From contig NZ_CP027657.1 in NCBI RefSeq assembly GCF_003008615.1, positions 3,410,001 through 3,474,000 on the forward strand: 64,000 nucleotides of DNA, written 5' to 3'. The notes below the pieces were generated by a model. The model was not told where the DNA came from. It did not search any database and worked only from the letters and a program-made list of their open reading frames with translations. Source of the DNA: Pseudomonas mendocina. Lineage in GTDB: Bacteria; Pseudomonadota; Gammaproteobacteria; Pseudomonadales; Pseudomonadaceae. The position numbers and the translations under genes are program-made. Shown piece after piece: positions 12,523 to 21,378 of this stretch. Each line of letters opens with the position of its first letter. Positions within the stretch are counted from its first letter, which is position 1.

Positions 12523-12897
12523 CTAACTGCTGTGCTCCAGTGGACGCCAGCCATGGCGGCGCATATCCACACGTTCGTTCAGGATGCTGACGCCCTCGGC
12601 GCGCAGACGCGCGCGTTGTTCGGCGCCAGAGACTGTTCCTGCGGCCAGACTCAGGCGTCCGCCGGCGGCTATTACCCGATGCCAGGGCAGGCGCGAACCA
12701 TCAGGTAGCTGGCTCAGGGTACGGCCGACCCAGCGCGCGGCGCGGCCCAGGCCGGCCATCTCGGCCAGTTCGCCATAGCTCACTACCTTGCCCTCCGGGA
12801 TCTGCGCCAGCACCAGATACAGCGCTTCACGGCGCGCCTCGGCGCTTGCCGGTGGCGAAGCCGGCCATGCAGACTCTGCCGGGTTCATCTTGCCCAT
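12523..12897 (-). CDS. Alkyltransferase-like protein (ATL, YbaZ type)
   Basis: Protein of 124 residues similar to the DNA-binding domain of O6-alkylguanine-DNA alkyltransferase. The active-site motif PCHRV is replaced by PWHRV (Trp72), so it cannot accept the alkyl group. ATLs bind O6-alkylguanine, flip it out and recruit nucleotide excision repair. The recognition helix GRAARWVGRTLSQ with its DNA-contacting arginine is conserved, and Tyr41 (VVSYGELA) matches the base-flipping Tyr. The N-terminal 20 residues are low complexity, and a second Met at codon 4 is an alternative start. It diverges from the DUF481 gene with almost no gap. Confidence 0.88.
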   Translation of the reverse strand: MGKMNPAESAWPASPPASAEARREALYLVLAQIPEGKVVSYGELAEMAGLGRAARWVGRTLSQLPDGSRLPWHRVIAAGGRLSLAAGTVSGAEQRARLRAEGVSILNERVDMRRHGWRPLEHSS

Positions 12898-12912
12898 GTG
12901 GGTCGTCCTTCT

Positions 12913-13911
12913 ATGTTGCTGCGTCTATTGCTCGTCTGCGTCCTTTATACCCTGGCTGCGCCGTCGTGGGCCGATACCGTCTGGCTCGACAATGGCGATC
13001 GGCTTTCAGGCGAAATCATTCTGCTCGATGGCGGCAAGCTGGCGCTCAAGACCAAGTACGCCGGCCAGGTGCTGATCGATTGGAAGGATATCGACACCCT
13101 GAGTTCAGACAAACCTCTGTTAGTGAGGCGCAGCGGGTTCGACAACGAGCGTAGCGAAAGGTTGGCCGCCGCTGGAGGCGGCATGGTGCGGGTGCAGGGA
13201 GAGCGCGAGTACGTGCTGCCATTGGCCGAGATCAAGCGCCTGGTGCCGCCGCGCCCGTTGCTGGAAGACCGTTTGTGGGAGGGCAACCTCGACGCCAAGC
13301 TGGACATGAAGCGTAATCAGAACGATGTCGACGAGTGGAAGCTCAAGGGCAATACCCGCGTCGAGCATGGGCGCTGGCGCCATGTGTTGAATGGCGAGCT
13401 GGAGCGTGAAACCAAGAATGACAGGAAGGTAGAGGATAACTGGGAGCTGGAGTACGACCTCGACCGCTTCTTCACCGAGCAATGGTTCTGGCGGGTTGGC
13501 TTGCAGCAGAGCGAGGATGAGTTCGAAGCCATCGACCGTCAGCGCATCGCGGGTACGGGGCCAGGCTACCGCTTCTGGGATGACGAACTGGGCCGCTTCG
13601 ATCTGATCGGGCAATTCAATCGTGTGCGTCTGGAGTCGGACATCGCCGACCTGGCGTTCAACACCACGTCCCTGGAGCTGGATTACAAGCGTCTGTTATG
13701 GGGCACACGCCTGGAGTTCTACGCCAACGCCGAACTGCAGATTCCGCACATCGATGAGATCGACTATGTGCTCGACAGCGAATTCGGCCTGCGTTATCGA
13801 CTCAACCAGTGGGCACGGTTGTCGCTTCTGTACGAGCTCGATCAGCTGCGGGGCCAGGGCCAGACCGTTTCCGATCGGCACTATCTGATCGGTATAGGCG
13901 TGGGCTGGTGA
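12913..13911 (+). CDS. DUF481 family exported protein, copy 1
   Basis: Predicted periplasmic/outer-membrane protein of 332 residues. The signal peptide MLLRLLLVCVLYTLAAPSWA is followed by ADTVWLDNGDRLSGEI, a short beta domain seen in this family. The C-terminal two thirds is a DUF481 beta-strand-rich region with alternating hydrophobic/aromatic strands, ending in a Trp (IGIGVGW), as in outer-membrane beta-barrels. An in-frame GTG at 12898 is an alternative start. The next gene is a clear paralogue. Function is not known. Confidence 0.8.
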   Translation: MLLRLLLVCVLYTLAAPSWADTVWLDNGDRLSGEIILLDGGKLALKTKYAGQVLIDWKDIDTLSSDKPLLVRRSGFDNERSERLAAAGGGMVRVQGEREYVLPLAEIKRLVPPRPLLEDRLWEGNLDAKLDMKRNQNDVDEWKLKGNTRVEHGRWRHVLNGELERETKNDRKVEDNWELEYDLDRFFTEQWFWRVGLQQSEDEFEAIDRQRIAGTGPGYRFWDDELGRFDLIGQFNRVRLESDIADLAFNTTSLELDYKRLLWGTRLEFYANAELQIPHIDEIDYVLDSEFGLRYRLNQWARLSLLYELDQLRGQGQTVSDRHYLIGIGVGW

Positions 13912-14072
13912 GGCGCTGCGCGGACGCTGTGGCGCGCTGATCTTCAGCCGATTTCACAGCCATTGGGCGGAAAAAGCTGAACTCTGCGGATTTGCCCCGG
14001 TCACCTGTTGCTCTGGCGCCGGGGTTGCGGATAATGCCCGGCTTTCGCCCACCAACGCCATTGCCTACTCTT

Positions 14073-15086
14073 ATGCCGCGCTCTACATCGCTTTCCCTGC
14101 TTGGTCTGAGCATCGCTCTATTCAGTTCCGCCTCTTTCGCCGACACCGTCTGGTTGAAAAATGGAGACCGTCTCACCGGTACCATCCGTTTCTTCGATGG
14201 CAGCAAACTGCTGCTGGAAACCGACTACGGTGGTTCCATCCCGCTGGACTGGAAAAAAGTCGCCACCCTGGAGAGTGACCACGAGCTGCTGGTCAAGCTC
14301 GGTCCGGTAGACGGCGAGCGGGCCAAATCGCTGCTGGCTGCAGAGCCTGGCAAGGTCACCCTGGCCAACGGCGAGGCGCCAAAGACCATCGAGTTGGCGC
14401 AGATCGAGCAGATCATGAAGCCCAAGCCGCTGGTGGAGGATTTCACCTGGAAGGGCAATATCGACCTCGGTCTGGACTACAAGCGCGGTGAGCGCGACTC
14501 CGATGACTATGACGTGGATATCAAGACCCAGGCGCGTCATGGCCAGTGGCGGCACAACGCGATTGCCGATTACAACCGTGAACTGAAGAACGATGTGGTC
14601 AGCACCGACAACTGGAGCGCCGAGTACGCGCTTGACCGCTTCATCACCGAGAAATGGTTCTGGCAGGGGCGCTTCGAGTACAAGCGTGACCGTATCGAAG
14701 AGGTTGAGCGCCAGCGCACCCTCGGTACCGGTCCGGGTTATCAGTTCTGGGACGACGAACTGGGCGCTTTTTCCATCGCCACCCTGGCCAACCGCAGCGA
14801 CTATCGCTACAGCAACGGCGAGCAGGATCGCTTCTACGCGCTGAGCGTGAAGTGGGACTACAACCGCTATCTGATCGGCAAGACCGTCGAGCTGTTCAGC
14901 GTCGGTGAGGTCGGTCGCCCGCTCAGTGGCGCTGCCGATTACAGCCTGGATGCCGAAGTGGGCCTGCGCTACAAGGTCACCGACTGGGCCTCGCTGAACA
15001 TGAAGGCCGAGAAGGATATCGTCAGCGGCGCCGAAGGCGATCTCGACGAGACCCGCTACACCCTGGGCTTTGGTGTGGGTTGGTAA
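14073..15086 (+). CDS. DUF481 family exported protein, copy 2
   Basis: Paralogue of the preceding gene, 337 residues. The signal peptide MPRSTSLSLLGLSIALFSSA is cut before DTVWLKNGDRLTGTI. Landmarks shared with copy 1 are DNWSAEYALDRFITEKWFW, GTGPGYQFWDDELG and the C-terminal LGFGVGW. The ATG at 14073 is preferred because the signal peptide begins there; in-frame starts further up give a non-signal extension. The tandem copies are separated by 161 bases and differ enough to have different partners. A repeat pair and a terminator follow. Confidence 0.82.
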   Translation: MPRSTSLSLLGLSIALFSSASFADTVWLKNGDRLTGTIRFFDGSKLLLETDYGGSIPLDWKKVATLESDHELLVKLGPVDGERAKSLLAAEPGKVTLANGEAPKTIELAQIEQIMKPKPLVEDFTWKGNIDLGLDYKRGERDSDDYDVDIKTQARHGQWRHNAIADYNRELKNDVVSTDNWSAEYALDRFITEKWFWQGRFEYKRDRIEEVERQRTLGTGPGYQFWDDELGAFSIATLANRSDYRYSNGEQDRFYALSVKWDYNRYLIGKTVELFSVGEVGRPLSGAADYSLDAEVGLRYKVTDWASLNMKAEKDIVSGAEGDLDETRYTLGFGVGW

Positions 15087-15093
15087 TCCGTCC

Positions 15094-15148
15094 GTAGGGT
15101 GCGCGGTGCGCACCATGACTGGCAATCGGTGCGCATGGCGCAGCCTAC
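15094..15148. repeat. Inverted pair of TAGGGTGCGC-family repeats
   Basis: GTAGGGTGCGCGGTGCGCACC and its inverted partner GGTGCGCATGGCGCAGCCTAC flank a 13-base spacer. The pair starts seven bases after the DUF481 stop and lies between convergent genes. Confidence 0.8.
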
Positions 15149-15155
15149 GTAAAGA

Positions 15156-15189
15156 CAAACGCCCCGACTGGTTCGGGGCGTTTGTTTTT
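15156..15189. terminator. Bidirectional terminator between DUF481 copy 2 and uraA
   Basis: CAAACGCCCCGA (15156-15167) pairs with TTCGGGGCGTTTG (15172-15184), followed by TTTTT. It serves both converging genes. Confidence 0.88.
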
Positions 15190-15212
15190 GAAGCATAGGG
15201 CCGCTGTCTACA

Positions 15213-16484
15213 TCAGGGTTCCTGTTGCTCGTCCAGCGCCTTGTTCTTCCAGCCGGCGCCGCCTGGCAGCAGCAGGTTGAGCATCAGTGCCGCGATGGCG
15301 CACAGGGAGATGCCCGACAGGGCGAACTCGTCGCCGCCGATCACCATGCCGCCGATGCCGAACACCAGGGTCACCGAGACGATGATCAGGTTGCGTGCTT
15401 CGGACAGATCCACCTGATGACGGATCAGGGTATTCAGGCCGACCACGGCGATCGAGCCGAACAGCAGGCAGAGGATGCCACCCATCACCGGCACCGGAAT
15501 GCTCTGCAGGGCCACGCCGAATTTGCCGATGAAGGCCAGGGTGATGGCGAACACCGCTGCCCAGGTCATGATTTTCGGGTTGTAGCTTTTGGTCAGCATC
15601 ACCGCGCCGGTCACTTCCGCGTAGGTGGTGTTGGGCGGGCCGCCGAACAGACCGGCTGCGGAGGTCGCCAGGCCATCGCCGAATAGGGTGCGGTGTAGGC
15701 CCGGCTTCTTCACGAAGTTCTTGCCGGTGACGCTGCCGATGGCAACCACGCCGCCAATGTGCTCGATGGCCGGGGCCAGGGCGACCGGCACCATGTACAG
15801 AATCGCGCCCCAGTGCAGCTCCGGCGCGACGAAGGCGGGCATGGCCAGCCAGGGCGCCTTGGCGATGCCGCTGGTGTCGATCACCCCGAAAAAAGCCGCC
15901 AGGCCGCAGCCCACGGCGATGCCGGCGAGAATCGGTACCAGGCGGAAGATACCGCGACCCAGCACGGCGACCAGCAGGGTGGTTATCAGCGCCGGCATGG
16001 AGATCATCATCGCGGTGGTGTAGGGCACCAGTTGCACGCTGCCGTCACCGGCCTTGCCCATGGCCATGTTCACTGCGACCGGCGACAGCGCCAGGCCGAT
16101 GGAAATGATCACCGGGGCGATCACCACGGGAGGCAGCAGGCGGTCGATGAAGTTCGGGCCCCTGAGCTTGACCGCTGCGGAGAGCAGCACGTAGACGAAG
16201 CCGGAGGCCACGATACCGCCCAGCACCGCAGGCAGGCCGAACTGCTCCTTGGCCACCAGGATCGGCGCGATGAAGGCGAAGCTCGACGCCAGGAACACGG
16301 GAACCTGACGACCGGTTGCCAGCTGGAACAGCAGGGTGCCGATACCGGCGGTGAACAGGGCGACGTTGGGATCCATCCCGGTGATCAGCGGCATCAGCAC
16401 CAGGGCGCCGAAGGCCACGAAGAGCATCTGCGCGCCGGAGATGCCCTGGCGCCAGAGCGGATCGTTGTATTCCTGCTGGCTCAT
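15213..16484 (-). CDS. uraA: Uracil permease UraA (NCS2 family)
   Basis: Inner-membrane uracil:proton symporter of 423 residues with about 14 hydrophobic segments. NCS2 features include FLASSFAFIAPI (TM3 half-strand substrate site), APAIEHIGGVVAIG and GLFGGPPNTTYAEVTGAV, which contain the conserved Glu residues that bind uracil. It starts two bases after the upp stop, with AAGGACG upstream, so upp and uraA form one transcription unit for uracil uptake and trapping as UMP. Confidence 0.96.
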   Translation of the reverse strand: MSQQEYNDPLWRQGISGAQMLFVAFGALVLMPLITGMDPNVALFTAGIGTLLFQLATGRQVPVFLASSFAFIAPILVAKEQFGLPAVLGGIVASGFVYVLLSAAVKLRGPNFIDRLLPPVVIAPVIISIGLALSPVAVNMAMGKAGDGSVQLVPYTTAMMISMPALITTLLVAVLGRGIFRLVPILAGIAVGCGLAAFFGVIDTSGIAKAPWLAMPAFVAPELHWGAILYMVPVALAPAIEHIGGVVAIGSVTGKNFVKKPGLHRTLFGDGLATSAAGLFGGPPNTTYAEVTGAVMLTKSYNPKIMTWAAVFAITLAFIGKFGVALQSIPVPVMGGILCLLFGSIAVVGLNTLIRHQVDLSEARNLIIVSVTLVFGIGGMVIGGDEFALSGISLCAIAALMLNLLLPGGAGWKNKALDEQQEP

Positions 16485-16486
16485 GC

Positions 16487-17125
16487 TCAGGCGTCCTTCT
16501 GCTTGGTGCCGAAGATCTTGTCACCGGCATCGCCCAAGCCCGGAATGATGTAACCGTGTTCGTTCAGACGCTGATCGATGGACGCAGTGAAGATGGTGAC
16601 GTCAGGGTGAGCTTTCTCCACCACGGCGATACCTTCGGGGGCCGCGACCAGCACCATGGCGCGAATTTCCTTGCAGCCGGCCTTTTTCAACAGGTCGATG
16701 GTGGCAACCATGGAGCCGCCGGTGGCCAGCATCGGGTCGATGATCAGCGCCAGGCGTTCATCGATGCCTAGAGCCAGCTTTTCCAGGTAGGTGTGCGCCT
16801 CCAGGGTTTCCTCGTTGCGCGCGACGCCCACGGCGCTGACCTTGGCGCCAGGGATCAGGCTGAGCACGCCGTCGAGCATGCCGATGCCGGCGCGCAGGAT
16901 CGGCACCACGGTGATCTTCTTGCCGGCAATCTTCTCCACTTGTACCGGGCCTGCCCAGCCTTCGATTTCATAGGACTCCAGCGGCAGATCCTTGGTCGCT
17001 TCGTAGGTCAGCAGGGAGCCCACTTCCTGGGCCAGCTCACGAAAGTTCTTGGTGCTGATGTCGGCACGGCGCATCAGGCCGATTTTGTGACGGATCAGCG
17101 GGTGGCGGATCTCACGGATGGGCAT
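16487..17125 (-). CDS. upp: Uracil phosphoribosyltransferase
   Basis: Converts uracil and PRPP to UMP. The 212-residue protein begins [19 protein letters not shown] and carries the PRPP loop [18 protein letters not shown] and the uracil-binding [17 protein letters not shown]. The start at 17125 is favoured by GGAG eleven bases upstream; the longer frame adds 17 residues with no family similarity. It is the first gene of the upp-uraA unit and diverges from hpt across 240 bases. Confidence 0.97.
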   Translation of the reverse strand: MPIREIRHPLIRHKIGLMRRADISTKNFRELAQEVGSLLTYEATKDLPLESYEIEGWAGPVQVEKIAGKKITVVPILRAGIGMLDGVLSLIPGAKVSAVGVARNEETLEAHTYLEKLALGIDERLALIIDPMLATGGSMVATIDLLKKAGCKEIRAMVLVAAPEGIAVVEKAHPDVTIFTASIDQRLNEHGYIIPGLGDAGDKIFGTKQKDA

Positions 17126-17365
17126 AAGCTGGGGTCTCCAACAGGCTCTGGTAAAAATCGCGTTAGAGTAAAGCATTGCTTATGCCAAGTGGTGAGTGAC
17201 TGGCTGGTCATTAGGCGAGGTGAAGTGCCTGCGCAACGCCGGTCAGCCGCCACTTGGCAAGTGCTGCATGGGGCTGTACCTTTGCCCGCTTTTATTTGAC
17301 GGGTCGATCAGCTTTCTGCTGTTCGACGTCACTCATAAACGCCCCGATCAAGAGAGAACGCCATC

Positions 17366-17923
17366 ATGTCCGCCGATCTCGCGCACATTCGCCAAATCAT
17401 GGCAGAAGCCGACTGCCTGTTCACCGAAGCCGAGGTCGAGGCCGCTATCGACCAGGTCGCAACCCGCATCAACGCCGAGTTGGCCGAGCGCAACCCAGTG
17501 GTGTTCTGTGTGATGAACGGCGGTCTGATCTTCTCCGGCAAACTGCTGACCAAGCTGAATTTTCCGCTGGAGGCGTCCTACCTGCATGCGACGCGCTATC
17601 GCAACGAGACCAGTGGTGGTGAATTGTTCTGGAAGGCCAAGCCGGAGGTGTCGTTCATCGATCGCGACGTATTGATCGTCGATGACATTCTCGATGAAGG
17701 CCACACCCTGGGCGCGATCATCGACTTCTGCCGTCATGCTGGTGCCCGCGCGGTGCACACCGCGGTGCTGATCGACAAGGATCACCAGCGCAAGGCGCGT
17801 CCGGATCTGAAGGCGGACTACGTCGGCCTGCAGTGCATCGACCGCTACATCTTCGGCTACGGCATGGACTACAAGGGCTACTGGCGCAACGCTGCCGGCA
17901 TCTTTGCGGTCAAGGGTTTATAA
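17366..17923 (+). CDS. hpt: Hypoxanthine-guanine phosphoribosyltransferase
   Basis: Salvages hypoxanthine and guanine to IMP and GMP. The 185-residue protein has the type-I PRPP motif VLIVDDILDEGHTL (102-115), the flexible-loop region YLHATRYRNETSGG, and IDKDHQRK for purine binding. AAGAGAGAA precedes the start. It diverges from upp-uraA, so purine and pyrimidine salvage genes share a control region (17126-17365). I see no recognisable operator there. Confidence 0.95.
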   Translation: MSADLAHIRQIMAEADCLFTEAEVEAAIDQVATRINAELAERNPVVFCVMNGGLIFSGKLLTKLNFPLEASYLHATRYRNETSGGELFWKAKPEVSFIDRDVLIVDDILDEGHTLGAIIDFCRHAGARAVHTAVLIDKDHQRKARPDLKADYVGLQCIDRYIFGYGMDYKGYWRNAAGIFAVKGL

Positions 17924-17944
17924 GCCCCTGTCGATGCGAGGAGA

Positions 17945-18009
17945 GTAGGGGGGCATCGCGCGCACCGGCTTTTCCTACCGTTGCCCCCGGTGCGCATGGC
18001 GAACCCTAC
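17945..18009. repeat. Inverted pair of TAGGGTGCGC-family repeats
   Basis: GTAGGGGGGCATCGCGCGCAC and the inverted GGTGCGCATGGCGAACCCTAC lie between the convergent hpt and SulP genes. The right half supplies the TAG stop of the SulP gene (18008-18006 on the minus strand). Confidence 0.75.
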
Positions 18010-19745
18010 TTGAGGAGCGCCTCTTTCGGTGTGTCATCCAGCCAGCGCAGCGCCTTCTCTCGCGCCTGTGGCAGGTCGTGCACGTAGGCCAGTTGTCCGG
18101 GCTGGCGGTGAATGCCGGCGCGGCGCAGTTGCAGGCGCACCTGAGCGCTGGGGCCACTGAGGATCAGTGCCACGCCCTGCTTGTGGTAGTCGCGCAGCAC
18201 ATTGTCCAGCGCTGCGATGGCGGTCATGTCCAGTAATGGCACGGCGCTGATGTCGACGATCACCACTTTCACCTCCGGGCTGAAACGTCGCAGCACGCTC
18301 AATGCCTTTTCCGCGGCGCCGAAGAACAGCGGGCCGCGTATCACGTAGACCAGCACCTGCTCCGGCAAGTCCTGCAGAACCAGACGCTGGCGCCGGCTTG
18401 GCGCTGCCGTGTCGGTCAGTTCGCTCATGCGCTTGATGAACAGGCCGGCTGCCAGTAGCAGGCCGACGCCGACGGCCAGCACCATGTCGAACAGCACCGT
18501 CAGCATCAGGCAGGTCAGCAATACCAGCACGTCGCCACGGGGAGCGATGCGCAGGGTATGCACGACGTGGCGTGCCTCGCTCATGTTCCACGCCACCATC
18601 AGCAACAGGGCGGCGAGGGCAGCCATCGGCAGGTAACTGAACAGCGGCGCCAGCAGCAGGATGGCGGCCAGCACCACGCCGGCGTGAATGATTGCGGCCA
18701 GCGGCGAGAATGCGCCGGCGCGTACGTTGGCGGCGCTGCGCGCGATCGCCGCGGTGGCAGTAATGCCGCCGAAGAACGGTGCGGCGAGGTTGCCCAGGCC
18801 CTGGCCGATCAGTTCGGCGTTCGGGTCATGCTTGCTGCCGGTCATGCCATCGGCGACCACTGCGCACAGCAGCGACTCGATGGCGCCCAGCATGGCGATG
18901 GCGAAGGCGGGGGCCAGCAACTGGCGGATCAGTTCGAAGGACAGCACAAGCGGTTGGCCATCGGGGCCTGGCAATGCCCATGGCAACGCCAGATCCGGCA
19001 GGAACGGTGGAATGCCGGGGTATTCGATGCCATCGAGGGTGTAGCTGAAGCGCTCGCCCAGCGTTGCGACGGGTAATCCAAGGCGTTCCAGCTCGAGCGC
19101 CAGCAGTGCGCCTACGGCCAGTGCCACCAGATGAGCGGGCACCTTGGGCACCAGTCGCGGCCAGATCAGCAGCGTCGCGAGGCTGCAGGCAGCGACCAGC
19201 GTATCGCCGAGTTGCAGACTTGGCAGTGCCTCGGATAGCAGGGCCAATTTGTCGAGAAAATGCTGTGGCGTGGCGGACAGCTCCAAGCCAAGTAGATCCT
19301 TGATCTGCAGGATGGCGATGACGATACCGATGCCCGCGGTAAACCCCAGCGTGACCGGGTAGGGCACGAACTCAATCAGCCGGCCGGCGCGCAACAGGCC
19401 GAGGGTGATCAGAATTACCCCGGCCATCATGGTGCACAGTAGCAGGCCGCCGAGGCCGTATTGCTGCGTGATCGGTAACAGGATCACCACGAAGGCCGCT
19501 GTGGGGCCGGAAATGTTGAAGCGCGAGCCACCGCACAGGGCGATCAGCGGAGCAGCGATCAGTACCGTGTACAGGCCATGTTGCGGCGCCACGCCGACGG
19601 CGATGGCCAGTGCCATGGCCAGCGGGATGGCGATGATACCGACCGTCAGCCCGGCGCTGAGGTCGCCGCGCAGGGCTTTCCAGGAGTATCCGGCGCGCAG
19701 GGTCTGGCGCCAGGCGGTGAACAGCGGCAGCGATTGACGTGACAT
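18006..19745 (-). CDS. SulP family anion transporter with C-terminal STAS domain
   Basis: Inner-membrane transporter of 579 residues in the SLC26/SulP family. The N-terminal part has about 14 membrane segments, with GLTVGIIAIPLAMALAIAVG near the first helices and the FNISGPTAAFVVIL motif of the substrate-binding region. A STAS domain (about 440-560) follows with VVIVDISAVPLLDMTAIAAL, where an anti-sigma-antagonist-like Ser is replaced by Asp-Met-Thr. Members carry sulfate, bicarbonate or dicarboxylates (DauA); the substrate here cannot be told. A MITE-like element ends nine bases before the ATG, leaving only the Shine-Dalgarno GGGAGC. Confidence 0.9.
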   Translation of the reverse strand: MSRQSLPLFTAWRQTLRAGYSWKALRGDLSAGLTVGIIAIPLAMALAIAVGVAPQHGLYTVLIAAPLIALCGGSRFNISGPTAAFVVILLPITQQYGLGGLLLCTMMAGVILITLGLLRAGRLIEFVPYPVTLGFTAGIGIVIAILQIKDLLGLELSATPQHFLDKLALLSEALPSLQLGDTLVAACSLATLLIWPRLVPKVPAHLVALAVGALLALELERLGLPVATLGERFSYTLDGIEYPGIPPFLPDLALPWALPGPDGQPLVLSFELIRQLLAPAFAIAMLGAIESLLCAVVADGMTGSKHDPNAELIGQGLGNLAAPFFGGITATAAIARSAANVRAGAFSPLAAIIHAGVVLAAILLLAPLFSYLPMAALAALLLMVAWNMSEARHVVHTLRIAPRGDVLVLLTCLMLTVLFDMVLAVGVGLLLAAGLFIKRMSELTDTAAPSRRQRLVLQDLPEQVLVYVIRGPLFFGAAEKALSVLRRFSPEVKVVIVDISAVPLLDMTAIAALDNVLRDYHKQGVALILSGPSAQVRLQLRRAGIHRQPGQLAYVHDLPQAREKALRWLDDTPKEALLK

Positions 19746-19754
19746 GCTGGCTCC

Positions 19755-20078
19755 CTAGGGGCTGTTGACGTTTCGCCGCGACCGCGCCGGAGCCAGTTTT
19801 AGCGCGGGGCTAGGCACGAGACGCGAGTGTGTTCAGCACATCCATGTGCTTTACCCCTTCGGGGCTTGCGCGCAAAAACGCTCCTGGCGTTTTTGTGGTC
19901 GTTCAAATGAGCCGTCGAGTAACAACGTTCCGCGCTAAAACTGGCACGGTTCTTCGGGTTGCGCGGGAAATGACTCCCGCTGTTGTTGCAGGACTCGAAC
20001 CATTACCGGCGTCCTGCGCCAACCGGGAGCCATTTCTCGCAGCAACGCGGCTTTCGCCGAAACGTCAATAGACCCTAG
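19755..20078. mobile_element. MITE-like element with 21-bp terminal inverted repeats
   Basis: The terminal inverted repeats are CTAGGGGCTGTTGACGTTTCG (19755-19775) and the complement of 20058-20078, identical at 19 of 21 positions. Inside are nested palindromes: GCCAGTTTTAGCGCGG (19792-19807) with its perfect complement at 19930-19945, a CAAAAACGC/GCGTTTTTG hairpin at 19873-19895, an imperfect 22-23 bp inverted repeat at 19958-19979/20024-20046, and GCAGGAC/GTCCTGC within that. No coding frame of substance lies inside. It therefore looks like a non-autonomous, strongly structured transposable element. The outer CTAG may be a palindromic target duplication. Confidence 0.7.
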
Positions 20079-20238
20079 TGGCTTGGCGCATTATAAGGGG
20101 TGTGGGACGTCTCGCGGTTTGACCTAGGTCGGCTGTCGCGCACTTTTGCTGCATGGTAGCGTGCTCTGCTGCGCGTTGAGCCGCGCTTGTGTCGGCGCTA
20201 CACTGCCGGCCCTCTGTAATGCTTGGCGGGAGCGGGCG

Positions 20239-20526
20239 ATGCGTAAAGACAAGAAGCAGGTGATTGGCGAAGAAATCAGCGACGACTCCATCAAGCTGTT
20301 TCTCACGGTGGAGCCGGCCGATGCCACGCCGCCTTCGCTGCACAAGCTGGTCAAGGCCTATCGTGGCCTGCGTGTGGATGACTTCGAGCGTTTCGTCGGC
20401 TTCTTCGTAGCGGCGGGCTATGACCTGTCGGCTGTCGATGCCCAGGGTAATGATTTCATTGCGCTGATCCAGGATCAGCGTAATGCCGAGCCGTATATCG
20501 ACGTGATCAAGACCGCCCGTGGTTGA
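20239..20526 (+). CDS. Conserved hypothetical protein (PA4642-like)
   Basis: Small acidic cytoplasmic protein of 95 residues, MRKDKKQVIGEEISDDSIK. It has no signal peptide or membrane segment. The ATG at 20239 follows GCGGGAGCG. Proteins of this size and sequence occur near hpt/upp in Pseudomonas. The middle (LHKLVKAYRGLRVDDFERFVGFFVAAGYD) looks helical and reminiscent of small ankyrin-like PA4642 proteins. Function is not known. Confidence 0.75.
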   Translation: MRKDKKQVIGEEISDDSIKLFLTVEPADATPPSLHKLVKAYRGLRVDDFERFVGFFVAAGYDLSAVDAQGNDFIALIQDQRNAEPYIDVIKTARG

Positions 20527-20553
20527 TCGCCAGCGATCGACGAACTCAGGTGA

Positions 20554-20589
20554 AACGAAAACGCCCCGATCATTCGGGGCGTTTTCGTT
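20554..20589. terminator. Bidirectional terminator
   Basis: AACGAAAACGCCCCGA (20554-20569) and TTCGGGGCGTTTTCGTT (20573-20589) form a long perfect hairpin with A- and T-tracts, between two convergent small genes. Confidence 0.88.
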
Positions 20590-20600
20590 GGTGAAGGGGC

Positions 20601-20807
20601 TCAGGCGGCCTGCTCGTAGAGTTCTGGCAGGCTCATGCCGGTTCGGTTGTCGATGTCCGGCAGGTCATAGTGCTCATGTCCGCCCAGGGCGCAGTAAACC
20701 AGCCAGTGCTGATCCTGCACATTGAAGGAAAGTTCGTCGACCACGGCGTCCACTTCATCCAGCGAGTCGATCAGGTAATCGCGATCCAGCGGTTGAGGGT
20801 TAAGCAT
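20601..20807 (-). CDS. Small acidic conserved hypothetical protein
   Basis: Protein of 68 residues, MLNPQPLDRDYLIDSLDEVD, rich in Asp/Glu with a His/Tyr patch (GGHEHYDLPD). A very good Shine-Dalgarno (CGGAGGAC) lies just before the ATG, and a terminator follows, supporting a real gene. I do not recognise a domain. No signal peptide is present. Its promoter probably lies in 20808-21081. Confidence 0.65.
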   Translation of the reverse strand: MLNPQPLDRDYLIDSLDEVDAVVDELSFNVQDQHWLVYCALGGHEHYDLPDIDNRTGMSLPELYEQAA

Positions 20808-21081
20808 GGCAAGTCCTCCGAGGACATAAGGGTTGGGGCTCCAGCAACAGTCGTGACTGTTTGGTCACTCTGAGAGATACAAACCCTAGGCCAGGCTTAT
20901 GACAGTTTTCAGACGATTTCGGGATAGCGAGCTGCGTTCGTCGGAAACGAACCTTATAAAAGCAGGATTTCAGTACACTGCGCGGCGACTTTGGAGGGCT
21001 GAACAAGATGATTTTTCAGCCGTAATCCCCATTCTGGTGCGGTGCCGTCAGCCCTGCACCATGCTGATCTCGAGGTGTTGC

Positions 21082-21366
21082 ATGTCGCTGCAGGTGTTGT
21101 GGTCGCTGCTACTCGCCTATCCTGGCGTGGCAGTGAATGCTCTGGCGCTGTTCTTCGCTGTGGCTGGTGGCTGGTTGTGCCTGATGACGCGTTTGCGTGA
21201 GCAGCGTGTGCAGGCCCGGCTGCTGGCCCAGGGCGAGCTGGATGGCCTCGATGAGGTTCAGCTGTTTGACGAGCGCACTCTGCGCATCAACCGTTTCTTC
21301 TACCGCTTTGGTGCTGTCTGCCTGAGTGCGGCGCTGATGCTGTCCTGGTTCAGCACCCGTTTGTAA
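21082..21366 (+). CDS. Small two-helix membrane protein, hypothetical
   Basis: Protein of 94 residues with hydrophobic segments at about 5-34 and 74-91 and a charged middle (REQRVQARLLAQGELDGLDE). The ATG at 21082 follows CGAGGTG by six bases. The frame is open further up to 20899, but that part is basic, Cys/Arg-rich and unlike a protein N-terminus. Function is not known. The gap 20808-21081 is the divergent promoter region with short palindromes (GGCTGAA/TTCAGCC). Confidence 0.65.
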   Translation: MSLQVLWSLLLAYPGVAVNALALFFAVAGGWLCLMTRLREQRVQARLLAQGELDGLDEVQLFDERTLRINRFFYRFGAVCLSAALMLSWFSTRL

Positions 21367-21378
21367 CGGCCATGTGCC

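Noticed and set aside
19988..20018. tRNA-like T-arm (GGTTCGAGTCC on the minus strand) inside the MITE-like element
   Set aside because: No acceptor or anticodon arm could be built around it; it is part of the element's inner hairpin.
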